In this document: positions 35,327-45,032 of the stretch, piece after piece
Layout: each line of letters opens with the position of its first letter
How positions within the stretch are numbered: position 1 is the first letter of the stretch
Assembly: GCA_947258405.1 (NCBI GenBank)
Contig: CAMYIE010000008.1
Location: 1-64,000 of the forward strand
Reading direction: 5' to 3'
Origin: an uncultured Eudoraea sp.
GTDB lineage: Bacteria; Bacteroidota; Bacteroidia; Flavobacteriales; Flavobacteriaceae
DNA length: 64,000 bases
The notes under the pieces: generated by a model
The model's input: only the letters and a program-made list of their open reading frames with translations
The model's database searches: none
Told to the model about the DNA's origin: nothing
Program-made: the position numbers and the translations under genes

Positions 35327-37138
35327 ATGAGTACTCAAACCATTAATAAAGAACTAATACGGGGTGGCCAATTTCTGGTGAAAGAAACCCACTGCGAGGA
35401 TGTCTTCACATTAGAAGACCTGAATGAAGAGCAAAAGATGATGCGCGATAGCACGAAAGAATTTGTTGATCGTGAATTATGGGCGCATTGGGAACGTTTT
35501 GAGAAAAAGGACTATGCCTATACAGAAGCTTGTATGCGAAAAGCTGGTGAAATGGGTTTTCTGAGTATTGCTGTACCCGAAGAATATGGAGGTATGGGAA
35601 TGGGATTTGTATCCACTATGTTGGTTTGCGACTATATTTCCGGAGCCACGGGATCCTTTAGTACCGCTTTTGGTGCGCATACGGGTATCGGAACAATGCC
35701 TATTACCCTTTATGGGACAGAAGAACAGAAAAAGAAATACGTGCCTAAACTGGCTACAGGAGAATGGTTCGGCGCCTACTGTCTTACCGAACCTGGCGCT
35801 GGTTCTGATGCAAATTCAGGTAAAACCAAAGCCGTGCTTTCTGAAGACGGTAAACATTACCTGATCAGTGGACAGAAAATGTGGATATCCAACGCTGGCT
35901 TTTGCAACCTCTTCATCGTTTTTGCACGGATAGAAGATGATAAGAATATCACCGGGTTTATCGTTGAGAATGATCCTGAAAATGGTATCTCCCTTGGTGA
36001 TGAAGAAAAAAAACTTGGAATCCACTCCTCCTCTACCCGACAGGTATTTTTTAGCGAGACCAAGGTGCCCGTTGAAAACATGTTGTCGGAAAGAGGTAAT
36101 GGCTTTAAAATTGCCCTGAATGTACTCAATATAGGCCGTATAAAACTGGCAGCAGCATGTCTTGAGGCACAGAGAAGGGTGATCAATGAGTCTGTAAAAT
36201 ATGCTAATGAACGAGTACAGTTTAAGACTCCCATCATAAATTTCGAAGCGATCAAGGCAAAGATCGCTTATATGGCAACAAATGCATATGTAGGGGAATC
36301 GGCCTGCTACAGAGCTGCAAAAGATATTCAGGACAGGATGGCCATAAGGCTGGCCGATGGAGCTTCACACCCCGAAGCCGAGCTGAAGAGCATAGAAGAA
36401 TTCGCTATTGAATGTTCTATACTAAAAGTTGCGGTTTCTGAAGATGTTCAATGGACTACAGACGAAGGAATTCAGATTTTCGGAGGAATGGGCTTCAGTG
36501 CAGACGCTCCATTGGAAAAAGCATGGAGGGATGCCCGAATTGCCAGAATTTATGAAGGAACGAATGAGATTAACAGAATACTTGCCGTTGGTATGCTGAT
36601 CAAAAAGGCGATGAAAGGTCAGGTTGATCTGTTAGGGCCCGCAACAAAAGTAGGAGAAGAACTCATGAGTATCCCATCTTTTGACACTCCCGACTATTCC
36701 GTTCTTTTTGCAGAAGAGAAAGATCTTATCACAAGGCTCAAAAAGGTATTCCTGATGGTGGCCGGAAGCGCGGTACAAAAATATGGTCCTGATCTGGAAA
36801 AGCACCAGCAGCTATTGATGGCGGCTTCAGATATCCTGATCGAGATCTATATGGCCGAATCTGCCCTTTTGCGTACCGAGAAAAATGCAGGTCGTTTTGG
36901 TGAGGAAAACCAGGCAACACAGATCGCCATGACACGGCTTTACCTATACCAGTCGGTGGAAACCATTATTCAGAAAGGGAAAGAGGCCATTATTTCATTT
37001 GCCGAAGGCGATGAACTTCGCATGATGCTCATGGGTCTTAAGCGATTTACCAAGTATACCAATTACCCAAATGTTGCCGCATTAAGGGTAAAGATTGCCG
37101 ATCAGGTCGCAGCAGATAATGCTTATACTTTTGATTAG
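35327..37138 (+). CDS. Acyl-CoA dehydrogenase, FadE type
   Basis: FAD enzyme for the first oxidation of acyl-CoA in beta-oxidation. The 603 residues exceed the 380-residue short type because of a C-terminal helical extension (about residues 440-600), as in FadE of Bacillus (about 594) and VLCAD. The FAD-contacting motif GAYCLTEPGAGSDANSG lies at about 148-164, KMWISNAGF at about 183, and WRDARIARIYEGTNEINRIL at about 400-419 holds the catalytic-region Glu. It ends the fad unit, followed by a strong terminator. Confidence 0.94.
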   Translation: MSTQTINKELIRGGQFLVKETHCEDVFTLEDLNEEQKMMRDSTKEFVDRELWAHWERFEKKDYAYTEACMRKAGEMGFLSIAVPEEYGGMGMGFVSTMLVCDYISGATGSFSTAFGAHTGIGTMPITLYGTEEQKKKYVPKLATGEWFGAYCLTEPGAGSDANSGKTKAVLSEDGKHYLISGQKMWISNAGFCNLFIVFARIEDDKNITGFIVENDPENGISLGDEEKKLGIHSSSTRQVFFSETKVPVENMLSERGNGFKIALNVLNIGRIKLAAACLEAQRRVINESVKYANERVQFKTPIINFEAIKAKIAYMATNAYVGESACYRAAKDIQDRMAIRLADGASHPEAELKSIEEFAIECSILKVAVSEDVQWTTDEGIQIFGGMGFSADAPLEKAWRDARIARIYEGTNEINRILAVGMLIKKAMKGQVDLLGPATKVGEELMSIPSFDTPDYSVLFAEEKDLITRLKKVFLMVAGSAVQKYGPDLEKHQQLLMAASDILIEIYMAESALLRTEKNAGRFGEENQATQIAMTRLYLYQSVETIIQKGKEAIISFAEGDELRMMLMGLKRFTKYTNYPNVAALRVKIADQVAADNAYTFD

Positions 37139-37160
37139 CACAAAGATTCTATAAATAAAA

Positions 37161-37190
37161 AAACCGCTCTGTTCCCAGAGCGGTTTTTTT
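37161..37190. terminator. Bidirectional intrinsic terminator between the fad unit and the M49 peptidase
   Basis: AAACCGCTCTG pairs with CAGAGCGGTTT around TTCC, with T-rich runs on both strands. It lies 22 bases after the dehydrogenase stop and 17 bases past the stop of the convergent peptidase gene. Confidence 0.92.
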
Positions 37191-37207
37191 GCTTTGCCAA
37201 CTAATGA

Positions 37208-39232
37208 CTAAGGTTTAAGATAACTATGGTCGGTTGCGTATCGCAGCATTTGTGTTTCAAAACTATCGGGTTGTTCTACGCCGACATCTGTAATATTTCC
37301 ATCAGCATCCGTTTCGGCCACCAATATAGGATTAACGAATCCGCTGTAAGGAGCCGATTTAAACTGCTCGTTGCGTTTTAACACCTGCGCATGCAGGTCC
37401 TGATCAACCTTTACGCCATAACCTTCTACCAACTCCTGCGCCGCTTTAAAATCACCTTCAGATTTTATCCTTTGTGTTTCCCTGAGCAACTGCCCAAATA
37501 GTTCGCGGAGTTTGTCATAATCGTTGATATTGTAATAAGACTTACCATCGCGTTCCACCTTTTCGATCACATTCTCAGCACTTCCTTTATCAAATGCCCA
37601 TGCCGAGACCCATTGGCGGTTTACCATATGATCCTCTTCTATATCATCACCCAGCTTAATTCTGATCAACTGGGTTATCAGACCATTTCTGATATATCCG
37701 TCATAAGCGGCCTTACCTAGCTTTTGCCAGTCGTCTACAAGCCCTAGTTCCTGTAACTTAGGATCCATAAGGTAGTAAAGACCTAATAGATCCGCACGAC
37801 CCTCTTCCATAGTTGAAGCATAGTTTTTCAGGGTTTCCTTAGGTTGTCCTATTCCCTCGTTTATTCTCCCTGAGGCATGGCCGATTACTTCGTGCAGGGC
37901 AGTGTGTAATTTATCGGCCAGTTTACCGTATTCTAGTTCTAAATCGATCTCCTCCTGGTCATAAGCATATTCTTTTAGCCTGCCGCTACCTCCCGCACTG
38001 TTATAAGATTCGATAATATTTCCCAGGGAAACAGATTTGCTACCATGTTCCTGCCTGATCCAGTTGTTATTGGGTAAATTCACTCCGATAGGAGTGCTTG
38101 GAGAAGCATCCCCGGCTTCACCAGCAACGTTTATTGTTTTGTAGGAAACACCAACCACGTTGTCTTTTTTATGCGTGTCCATAATCGGTGCATTATCTTC
38201 AAACCACTGTGCGTTTTCCGATAGAACAGCCATTTTACGAGACATTTCGAAGTCTTTAATCTGTATAATACTCTCATAGGAACCCCTGTAACCTTTTGGA
38301 TCGTTATACACTTCTATAAATCCATTGATCCAGTCGATATTACCCCCTGTATTGGTCGCCCAGGCCACACAATATTCATCCCATGTATCTAAATTTCCGG
38401 TATTGTAATAATCGATTAGAAGTCCGAGGGTTTTGGCCTGGTCTTCATTCTCGGCAACTCCTTTGGCCAGTTCCAGCCATTTTACGATCTCATCGATTGC
38501 AGACCCATATAAGCCACCGGATTTCCATACCTTTTCTGTCAACTGGCCATTTTCTCTGACCAGGGTCGAGTTTAAACCAGCTTCAACAGGCCGGCCTTCT
38601 GGGCCTTTATAAGCAGTAGCGTAAAAAGTTTCCACCTCTGCATCGGTAATATCAGGTCCGTAGAAATTCACTGCCGAAGCAGCTACATTGTCAACCCCTT
38701 TCTTTTTATTTACTTTTTTTGCATCGGCATCGTTGAAGATCACATCGAATGCTTCACCTTCCAACTCTGAATCGGTCTCTTTCAACAGGTAAGTGAGGTA
38801 GTCTTCAGTAAAATCAGGCTTTATCTTATCATTCGAATAATGGTGATGAATGCCGTTAGAAAACCACACACGTTTTAAATATGTCTCAAATGCCTTCCAG
38901 TCGTCCGACTGCTTGTCGCCCGAATACTTTGTATAAATATTTTCCAAAGCAAAACGAATCTCCATATTATGACGGTAATTCTGATCCCAGATAATATCCC
39001 GCCCTGCCAATCCGGCCTGGGTGAGATAGTACACCAGTTTTTTCTCCTCTAAAGTCAATTCGTCAAAGCCGTTGATCTGGTAGCGTAAGACGCGCAGATC
39101 GGCAAACTGATCAACCACATAGTCAAAAGAAGTCTCCCTGGTGAGTTCTTGCTCTTTCACCGGTGTAGCTTCGTTGCAGGAGATCATTAAAATTAAGATC
39201 GACAGACCACTAATAAGGTATTTGAGTTTCAT
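37208..39232 (-). CDS. Dipeptidyl-peptidase III-like M49 metallopeptidase, lipoprotein
   Basis: A 674-residue zinc peptidase. The signature HEVIGH is at residues 447-452 (the six-residue HExxGH form unique to M49) and EEGRAD at 476-481 supplies the third zinc ligand. Residues 1-18 are a hydrophobic leader ending in LMISC, so Cys19 is probably lipidated and the protein attached to a membrane. M49 enzymes release dipeptides from peptide N termini. In flavobacteria this family is sometimes misannotated as dihydrofolate reductase. It converges with the fad unit and is divergent from the PLP decarboxylase. Confidence 0.9.
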   Translation of the reverse strand: MKLKYLISGLSILILMISCNEATPVKEQELTRETSFDYVVDQFADLRVLRYQINGFDELTLEEKKLVYYLTQAGLAGRDIIWDQNYRHNMEIRFALENIYTKYSGDKQSDDWKAFETYLKRVWFSNGIHHHYSNDKIKPDFTEDYLTYLLKETDSELEGEAFDVIFNDADAKKVNKKKGVDNVAASAVNFYGPDITDAEVETFYATAYKGPEGRPVEAGLNSTLVRENGQLTEKVWKSGGLYGSAIDEIVKWLELAKGVAENEDQAKTLGLLIDYYNTGNLDTWDEYCVAWATNTGGNIDWINGFIEVYNDPKGYRGSYESIIQIKDFEMSRKMAVLSENAQWFEDNAPIMDTHKKDNVVGVSYKTINVAGEAGDASPSTPIGVNLPNNNWIRQEHGSKSVSLGNIIESYNSAGGSGRLKEYAYDQEEIDLELEYGKLADKLHTALHEVIGHASGRINEGIGQPKETLKNYASTMEEGRADLLGLYYLMDPKLQELGLVDDWQKLGKAAYDGYIRNGLITQLIRIKLGDDIEEDHMVNRQWVSAWAFDKGSAENVIEKVERDGKSYYNINDYDKLRELFGQLLRETQRIKSEGDFKAAQELVEGYGVKVDQDLHAQVLKRNEQFKSAPYSGFVNPILVAETDADGNITDVGVEQPDSFETQMLRYATDHSYLKP

Positions 39233-39388
39233 TTGTATTGTTTTTAATTCGACCCCAAATTTAACGAAACAAAGGCGAATACCGCTATTTTCTGCGATGA
39301 ATCTTAGACCCTTTCAATAACCTAATACACCTTGCCATCAAGAGCTTGCAAAGTTGTTTTGCACCTGAGAAGATTCTACATTTACAAC

Positions 39389-40813
39389 ATGAATTCAGAT
39401 ATATTAAAAGACGCATATTCCCCAAAGTCTTTCAGAAAACAGGCCCATGAACTAGTGGATATCCTGGCAGACTATCTCGATACTACCCTGACCGGCGATT
39501 CCGACAAAGTCATCCGCTGGCAAAAACCGGAAGACGAACTCCGTTATTGGAACGATTTTTTAGTAAACGGAGACCAAAAACTCCTATTCCAGAATATCAT
39601 TGAACGGATTATTCATATACATCATCCCCGTTATATGGGACATCAGATTAGCCCTTCGCTTCCTGTAACCGGATTGACCGGTATGATGAGCGCCCTGTTG
39701 AACAATGGCATGGGTATATATGAAATGGGCGCTGCTCCCACCGTGATGGAGCGTATAGTGACCGACTCCCTTTGCGTAGCGGTAGGCTACCCGGAATCGG
39801 CCAGGGGATTACTCACCTCCGGTGGATCACTGGCCAATCTGACGGCTCTTGTCAGTGCCCGTCAGCACTATCTGACTAAAGAAAACTCAACTGGCAGTGA
39901 TCCTAGAAGACTGGGGGTGATGGTTTCCGACCAGGCCCATTACTGTATCCAAAGGGCGGTTAAAATTATGGGATATGGAGAGGAGAGTATAATAAGCGTT
40001 CCAACAGACGAAAACTATCAGATCCGCACCGGTTTATTGGAAGAATGCCTTCTCGATGCACGGAAAAAAGGCATCGAAGTCTTTGCACTGGTAGGTTGCG
40101 CACCCTCTACGGCTACCGGTATTTATGATGATCTCGACAGTCTTAGGAAATTCGCAAAAGCCAGAAACATATGGTTCCACGTAGATGCTGCACATGGCGG
40201 GGCTGTGATCTATTCCTCTAAATATAAGCAACTGATGAAGGGTTCTTCATTTGCCGATTCTATTACCATCGATGGTCATAAAATGATGATGATGCCGGGC
40301 ATTACCACAGCATTACTTTACCGGGATGGACAGCATTCACATAATACCTTTAAACAGAAAGCCAATTATTTACTGGAAGATTCGAAAGAAGAAGATTGGT
40401 ATAACCTGGCTAAAAGGACTTTTGAATGCACCAAACATATGATGAGCCTTCACTGGTTTGCGGTTCTGAAACTATACGGTCCGTCGGTCTTTGATGAATT
40501 CGTAACCCGTCTTTATGATCTGGCAGCCCTATTCGCTGATATTTTATCGGAGGAGACCGATTTTGAAATGGCATCAGAACCCATGTCGAATATCCTTTGT
40601 TTCCGCTTTTGTCCGAATAATTCAGGAGAAGTATCACTAAATGATCTGAATAAAAAAATACGCCAGGCGATACTCGATGACGGATCCTTTTATGTTGTAC
40701 AGACTAAACTGAGAGGCGTGCAGTATATCAGAACGACTATCATGAACCCGTTTACCACTTCATCTCATTTCAGAGCATTGTTAACTATGATTAGAGATGT
40801 TGCAGTTGTTTAA
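39389..40813 (+). CDS. PLP-dependent group II amino acid decarboxylase
   Basis: I start at ATG 39389 (474 residues); the upstream in-frame ATG at 39332 adds a basic segment with no family resemblance. The PLP lysine is Lys298 in SITIDGHKMMMMPG, PLP-ring stacking comes from the region VSDQAHYCIQRAVKIMG, and the HVDAAHGGAVIYS segment holds the Asp that contacts the pyridine nitrogen. The relatives are aromatic amino acid, diaminobutyrate and glutamate decarboxylases (pyridoxal_deC family). The sequence alone does not fix the substrate; DGHKMMMMP and the length suggest the diaminobutyrate/aromatic group. It has no clear operon partner. Confidence 0.85.
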   Translation: MNSDILKDAYSPKSFRKQAHELVDILADYLDTTLTGDSDKVIRWQKPEDELRYWNDFLVNGDQKLLFQNIIERIIHIHHPRYMGHQISPSLPVTGLTGMMSALLNNGMGIYEMGAAPTVMERIVTDSLCVAVGYPESARGLLTSGGSLANLTALVSARQHYLTKENSTGSDPRRLGVMVSDQAHYCIQRAVKIMGYGEESIISVPTDENYQIRTGLLEECLLDARKKGIEVFALVGCAPSTATGIYDDLDSLRKFAKARNIWFHVDAAHGGAVIYSSKYKQLMKGSSFADSITIDGHKMMMMPGITTALLYRDGQHSHNTFKQKANYLLEDSKEEDWYNLAKRTFECTKHMMSLHWFAVLKLYGPSVFDEFVTRLYDLAALFADILSEETDFEMASEPMSNILCFRFCPNNSGEVSLNDLNKKIRQAILDDGSFYVVQTKLRGVQYIRTTIMNPFTTSSHFRALLTMIRDVAVV

Positions 40814-40837
40814 TCAGGTAAAAAATGGTGATTCAGT

Positions 40838-42637
40838 CTATCGCATGGTTTCCCTCACCTTTTCATAAGTCTCCTTATTGGAAAAGTTCACAGCGCAATC
40901 GATAAGCGCCAGATGAGAATAGGCCTGCGGGAAATTGCCAAGCAATCGCTTCGTTTTGAAATCGATGTCTTCGCTAAACAATCCAAGGTGATTACTATAG
41001 CTTAAAACCTGTTCAAATAATTTTTCGGCCTTTTCAACTTCCCCTATTTTGTACAGGCTGTTAATAAACCAGAAGGTACATATGGTAAAGGAGGAAGAAG
41101 GCAATCCGAAATCATCCTCATTCTTGTACCGGTAAAGCAGTCCGTCGTTACTTAAATCCTTTTCTATTGCTTTTACAGTACTTATGAATTTTGGATCTTT
41201 TGCTTCAATAAAACCATAGGACTCCATCAGGAGTACCGAAGCATCCAGGTGTTTAGATCCATAGGCCTGGACAAAAGCTCTTACCTCATGATTCCATGCA
41301 TTCTTGTGAATATCCTGCCTGATTTCCTGTTCCAAAAGCGACCATTTTTCAATCTTTCTCGACTTCCTAAAAATCTTTGCCACCTTTATTGCCCGGTCTA
41401 TCGCAACCCAGCTGAGCACCTTTGAAAAAGTAAAATGCTGGTCTTCAGTCCTGAATTCCCAAATGCCCTTATCGGCTTCCTTCCAGTGTTTAGCTACTAT
41501 CCAGACAATTCCTTTGGTTATCCCCCAAAGATCCTCTCCGTTTTCGATATTGGTCCGGAAATTTTCGAGTTGGGTAAAGATAACATCCATGAGAATTCCA
41601 TAGATATCATTCTGTTTCTGCATATAGGCCGCATTCCCAATACGTACTGGTTTGGAACCTTTATATCCACTTAAATGGTCGAGGGTAACTTCTGTAAGTT
41701 TCTTCTCTTTATTGATCCCATACATGATCTGCAGCTTTTCATCTTTTTCGGGAATTAAATCGATAATGAATCGCAGATAACGTTTGGCAACATTTTTATG
41801 GCCCAAGCCAGCCATTACCTTGATCACCATAGAGGCATCACGGATCCAGCAGAAACGGTAGTCCCAATTGCGAACTTCCCCGATGGTTTCCGGCAAAGAA
41901 GTCGTCGCTGCGGCCAGTACAGCTCCCGAGCGGTCGTAACTGAGCAACTTTAATGTAATAGCACTTCTGGCAATCTGTTCGTTGTATTTTCTAAAATTAG
42001 GAGTATTGTTACTCCAGTTAAGCCAGTATACCTTGGTACGCTCCTGCTCGATATACATTTTATCGGTGGTAGGCTGAAATATTTTCTCATTGTATGAGAC
42101 CAGGAAAAAGCCATCCTCTGTAACTTCGAGATCTCTACCCTCCATCACTGCATTCTTATTAAAAGAGGTATACAAGAAAACGGTATCGAACTTTTCCTCA
42201 TAAGTGAGGCTGGCTACAAAATTTTTCTTGATATAAGTTTCTGTCTTTCCCTGTGCATATCTGAGTTTGGGATCATATTTCACCCTAAAAAGAGGTTTCC
42301 CGCTGATATGCCTGATATAGCGAATTATTTCTGGCGGGGAGTGATAAGTGCCATTTTCCTTGTGGTAGCGGGGCATAAAATCCCTTACTTCAAAACAGTC
42401 AGTCCCGTTCGAAAATCTGGTAATCAGCAGGGCCGTATTTTCTTTATATCGCTGTTCGGATTTGTATTCGGGCCCGGTAAGGATCTCAAAACTGCCTCCT
42501 ATATCTTCATCCAACAACCTGGCAAAAACCGAAGAAGAGTTGAATTCGGGCAAACAACACCAATCTATCGAAGCCTCCTTTGAAACCAGGGCCGAACTTC
42601 TGCAATTCCCGATAAAACCATAATCCAGATTATCCAT
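40838..42637 (-). CDS. Glycoside hydrolase family 15 protein (trehalase/glucoamylase type)
   Basis: A 599-residue cytosolic protein with no signal peptide. The N-terminal segment (YGFIGNCRSSALVSKEASIDW) begins a beta-sandwich domain, and the (alpha/alpha)6 barrel follows from about residue 230, with NWDYRFCWIRDASMVI (Glu/Asp-bearing region), and a later catalytic acid region near WEFRTEDQHFTFSK. GH15 enzymes of this organisation are glucoamylases or trehalases; the gene is divergent from the trehalose synthase-phosphatase, making trehalase the better guess, though unproven. Start codons of the two lie 92 bases apart. Confidence 0.88.
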   Translation of the reverse strand: MDNLDYGFIGNCRSSALVSKEASIDWCCLPEFNSSSVFARLLDEDIGGSFEILTGPEYKSEQRYKENTALLITRFSNGTDCFEVRDFMPRYHKENGTYHSPPEIIRYIRHISGKPLFRVKYDPKLRYAQGKTETYIKKNFVASLTYEEKFDTVFLYTSFNKNAVMEGRDLEVTEDGFFLVSYNEKIFQPTTDKMYIEQERTKVYWLNWSNNTPNFRKYNEQIARSAITLKLLSYDRSGAVLAAATTSLPETIGEVRNWDYRFCWIRDASMVIKVMAGLGHKNVAKRYLRFIIDLIPEKDEKLQIMYGINKEKKLTEVTLDHLSGYKGSKPVRIGNAAYMQKQNDIYGILMDVIFTQLENFRTNIENGEDLWGITKGIVWIVAKHWKEADKGIWEFRTEDQHFTFSKVLSWVAIDRAIKVAKIFRKSRKIEKWSLLEQEIRQDIHKNAWNHEVRAFVQAYGSKHLDASVLLMESYGFIEAKDPKFISTVKAIEKDLSNDGLLYRYKNEDDFGLPSSSFTICTFWFINSLYKIGEVEKAEKLFEQVLSYSNHLGLFSEDIDFKTKRLLGNFPQAYSHLALIDCAVNFSNKETYEKVRETMR

Positions 42638-42700
42638 AGGTTAAATCTATGCTGTCTGTTGTTTAAGAGCTGCAATTTGACGAAATTTAAATAATAATAG

Positions 42701-42722
42701 GTCAAAAACACGTCAAAAACGA
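42701..42722 (+). repeat. Tandem GTCAAAAAC repeat upstream of the trehalose synthase gene
   Basis: GTCAAAAAC occurs at 42701-42709 and again at 42712-42720, an 11-base period equal to one helical turn. It lies 10 to 29 bases before the start codon at 42730, in the divergent GH15/OtsAB spacer. Confidence 0.55.
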
Positions 42723-42729
42723 GCATTTA

Positions 42730-44937
42730 ATGGGCAAAACTGTCATCATCTCAAATAGATTACCTGTTCAGTTGCAGATCAGCGGGGGAAAAATTGAAGC
42801 CGTTCCAAGTGTCGGAGGCCTTGCCACCGGCATGAAATCGGTTCATTCGGGCAGTGATAGCCTCTGGATTGGGTGGAGTGGTCTTACTGATGAAGAAATA
42901 CCTGCCGAGTTAGAATCCCCGATCGATCGTGCACTCCAAAAACATGGCTGCGCCAAAGTACAGCTTACCAAAAAAGAAGTCAATGGTTTCTATTTTGGTT
43001 TTAGCAACCGTACCGTCTGGCCGTTGTTTCATTATTTTATGGAATATGCCGAGTTTGAGTTGCCAAATTGGGAAGTGTATAAGGCAGTCAATCAAAAATT
43101 TGCCGATGTCTTGCTCGAACATCTGGAGGACGACGATACTGTGTGGGTCCATGACTATCAATTGATGCTTGTACCACAGATGGTAAGGGAGAAGAAACTT
43201 AAGGTAGCGATAGGATTTTTTCTTCATATACCCTTTCCTTCATATGAAATTTTCAGAACCCTTCCCTGGCGGGAGGAAATACTCCTAGGACTGTTAGGAT
43301 CCGATCTCATCGGATTTCATACCTATGATTACCAACGTCACTTTCTAAGTTCGGTAAGACGTCTGCTGGGCCTTGAAGTTCATTTCAATGAAATTTTTAA
43401 GGATAACAGGCTCGTTAAGGCCGATTCGTTCCCGATGGGCATCGATTATGATAAATTCAACAAGGCAGCCGCAAAACAAGCCGATCAAAGCAAGGGTCAG
43501 TCCGATTTGCAGACAAGACTGCACCTTCATAAGAAATCCACCCCCGATGCCAAGCTTATACTTTCTATCGATCGCCTGGATTATACCAAGGGGATTGCCA
43601 AAAGGCTGAATGCTTTTCAGTATTTCCTGGACAAGTACCCGGAATATAAAGAGAAAGTAAGACTGATCGTTCTTGCTGTTCCCTCGCGTTCTAAAGTTCC
43701 TCAATATAAACTACTAAAGAAAGAAGTAGATGAACTGGTAGGCAGGATCAATGGAGAGCTAGCCACCGTCAGCTGGACACCTATCTGGTATTTTTACCGA
43801 TCGGTACCATTTGAAAGCCTGATCGACCTTTATACTTCCAGCGATATCGCATGGTTAACGCCAATAAGAGATGGGATGAACCTGGTGGCCAAAGAGTATG
43901 TTGCCTCCCGCGTTGATGGTTCCGGAGTGCTTATATTGAGTGAAATGGCCGGTTCTGCCAAGGAAATGAGTGAAGCTGTACTGATCAATCCAAACAACTT
44001 CGAGGAAATAGCCCTTGCATTACACTTAGCTATCAATATGCCTTTAGAGGAACAGCAAAGACGTAACAAACAACTGCAAAGCAGATTGAAGCGTTATAAT
44101 GTGGAGAAATGGGCTAATGATTTTATGGATTCACTGATCAGCCAAATAAATAAAGATGATACCAACGTTTCTAAAAAACTGACTGCTGGTCGTTGGAATA
44201 CGGTATTAAAAGACTTCCATGCAGCAACAAAACGATTGATCTTCCTCGATTACGACGGTACCCTGGTCAATTTTCACCGCGATCCCCAAAAGGCCAGTCC
44301 CGATGAGTCTCTTTATGAGATTCTAGATGGCATCGCCTCCTTGGAGAATACCGATATGTACCTCATAAGTGGAAGGGATACCACCACATTTGAAAAGTGG
44401 TTCCTCCCAAAAAAGTACAATATGATTGTTGAGCATGGTGTTTGGATCTCAAAGGGTGGCGAAGATTTTAAAATGCTTGAAAAAGTTAATAACGACTGGA
44501 TGGAAAAAATCAGGCCGGTACTCGAATCCTTTGTCGATCGCACGCCCGGATCTTTTATTGAAGAGAAAAACTATTCAATGGCATGGCATTATCGGAATGC
44601 TGATGTGGATTTTGGGATCCTTCGTGCCAATGAATTAGATACCGTACTGACCAGTTTGATCGGTAACGACGATATCAGTGTGATGTCGGGTAACAAAGTA
44701 TTGGAAATCAAGAGCAGTAATGTAAATAAAGGAAGGGCAGCCTTGCGTATGATGAATGGGGATCAATACGATTTCGTATTTGCCATCGGAGACGACTGGA
44801 CAGATGAATTTATGTTTCAGGAGTTACCAGAAAGCGCTGTAACAGTTAAGGTAGGCCGACAAAAAACCACCGCCAAATACTATCTCGACAGCAATAAGGA
44901 TGTAAGGCATTTACTAAGAAAATTCACAGATTCCTGA
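42730..44937 (+). CDS. otsAB: Fused trehalose-6-phosphate synthase/trehalose-phosphatase
   Basis: A 735-residue bifunctional protein that makes trehalose 6-phosphate from UDP-glucose and glucose 6-phosphate and then removes the phosphate. The GT20 synthase fills residues 1 to about 470, with VWVHDYQLMLVPQMVREKK, GFFLHIPFPSYEIFRTLPWR and the donor-binding IRDGMNLVAKEYVA. The HAD-type phosphatase follows from about residue 495, with nucleophile Asp507 in FLDYDGTLVNF, GRDTTTF (motif II region), and the metal-binding GDDWTDEFMF near residue 683. It is in one reading frame without any break. Trehalose would act as osmolyte or stress protectant. Confidence 0.95.
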   Translation: MGKTVIISNRLPVQLQISGGKIEAVPSVGGLATGMKSVHSGSDSLWIGWSGLTDEEIPAELESPIDRALQKHGCAKVQLTKKEVNGFYFGFSNRTVWPLFHYFMEYAEFELPNWEVYKAVNQKFADVLLEHLEDDDTVWVHDYQLMLVPQMVREKKLKVAIGFFLHIPFPSYEIFRTLPWREEILLGLLGSDLIGFHTYDYQRHFLSSVRRLLGLEVHFNEIFKDNRLVKADSFPMGIDYDKFNKAAAKQADQSKGQSDLQTRLHLHKKSTPDAKLILSIDRLDYTKGIAKRLNAFQYFLDKYPEYKEKVRLIVLAVPSRSKVPQYKLLKKEVDELVGRINGELATVSWTPIWYFYRSVPFESLIDLYTSSDIAWLTPIRDGMNLVAKEYVASRVDGSGVLILSEMAGSAKEMSEAVLINPNNFEEIALALHLAINMPLEEQQRRNKQLQSRLKRYNVEKWANDFMDSLISQINKDDTNVSKKLTAGRWNTVLKDFHAATKRLIFLDYDGTLVNFHRDPQKASPDESLYEILDGIASLENTDMYLISGRDTTTFEKWFLPKKYNMIVEHGVWISKGGEDFKMLEKVNNDWMEKIRPVLESFVDRTPGSFIEEKNYSMAWHYRNADVDFGILRANELDTVLTSLIGNDDISVMSGNKVLEIKSSNVNKGRAALRMMNGDQYDFVFAIGDDWTDEFMFQELPESAVTVKVGRQKTTAKYYLDSNKDVRHLLRKFTDS

Positions 44938-45032
44938 GTTATTTTTAGGACATCTCGTGGATCGGGGAGTTAATTTCCGATGGAGTTGCCCTATATTTAT
45001 CGACTGAAATTATCTAATCCAAAAAATATTTT

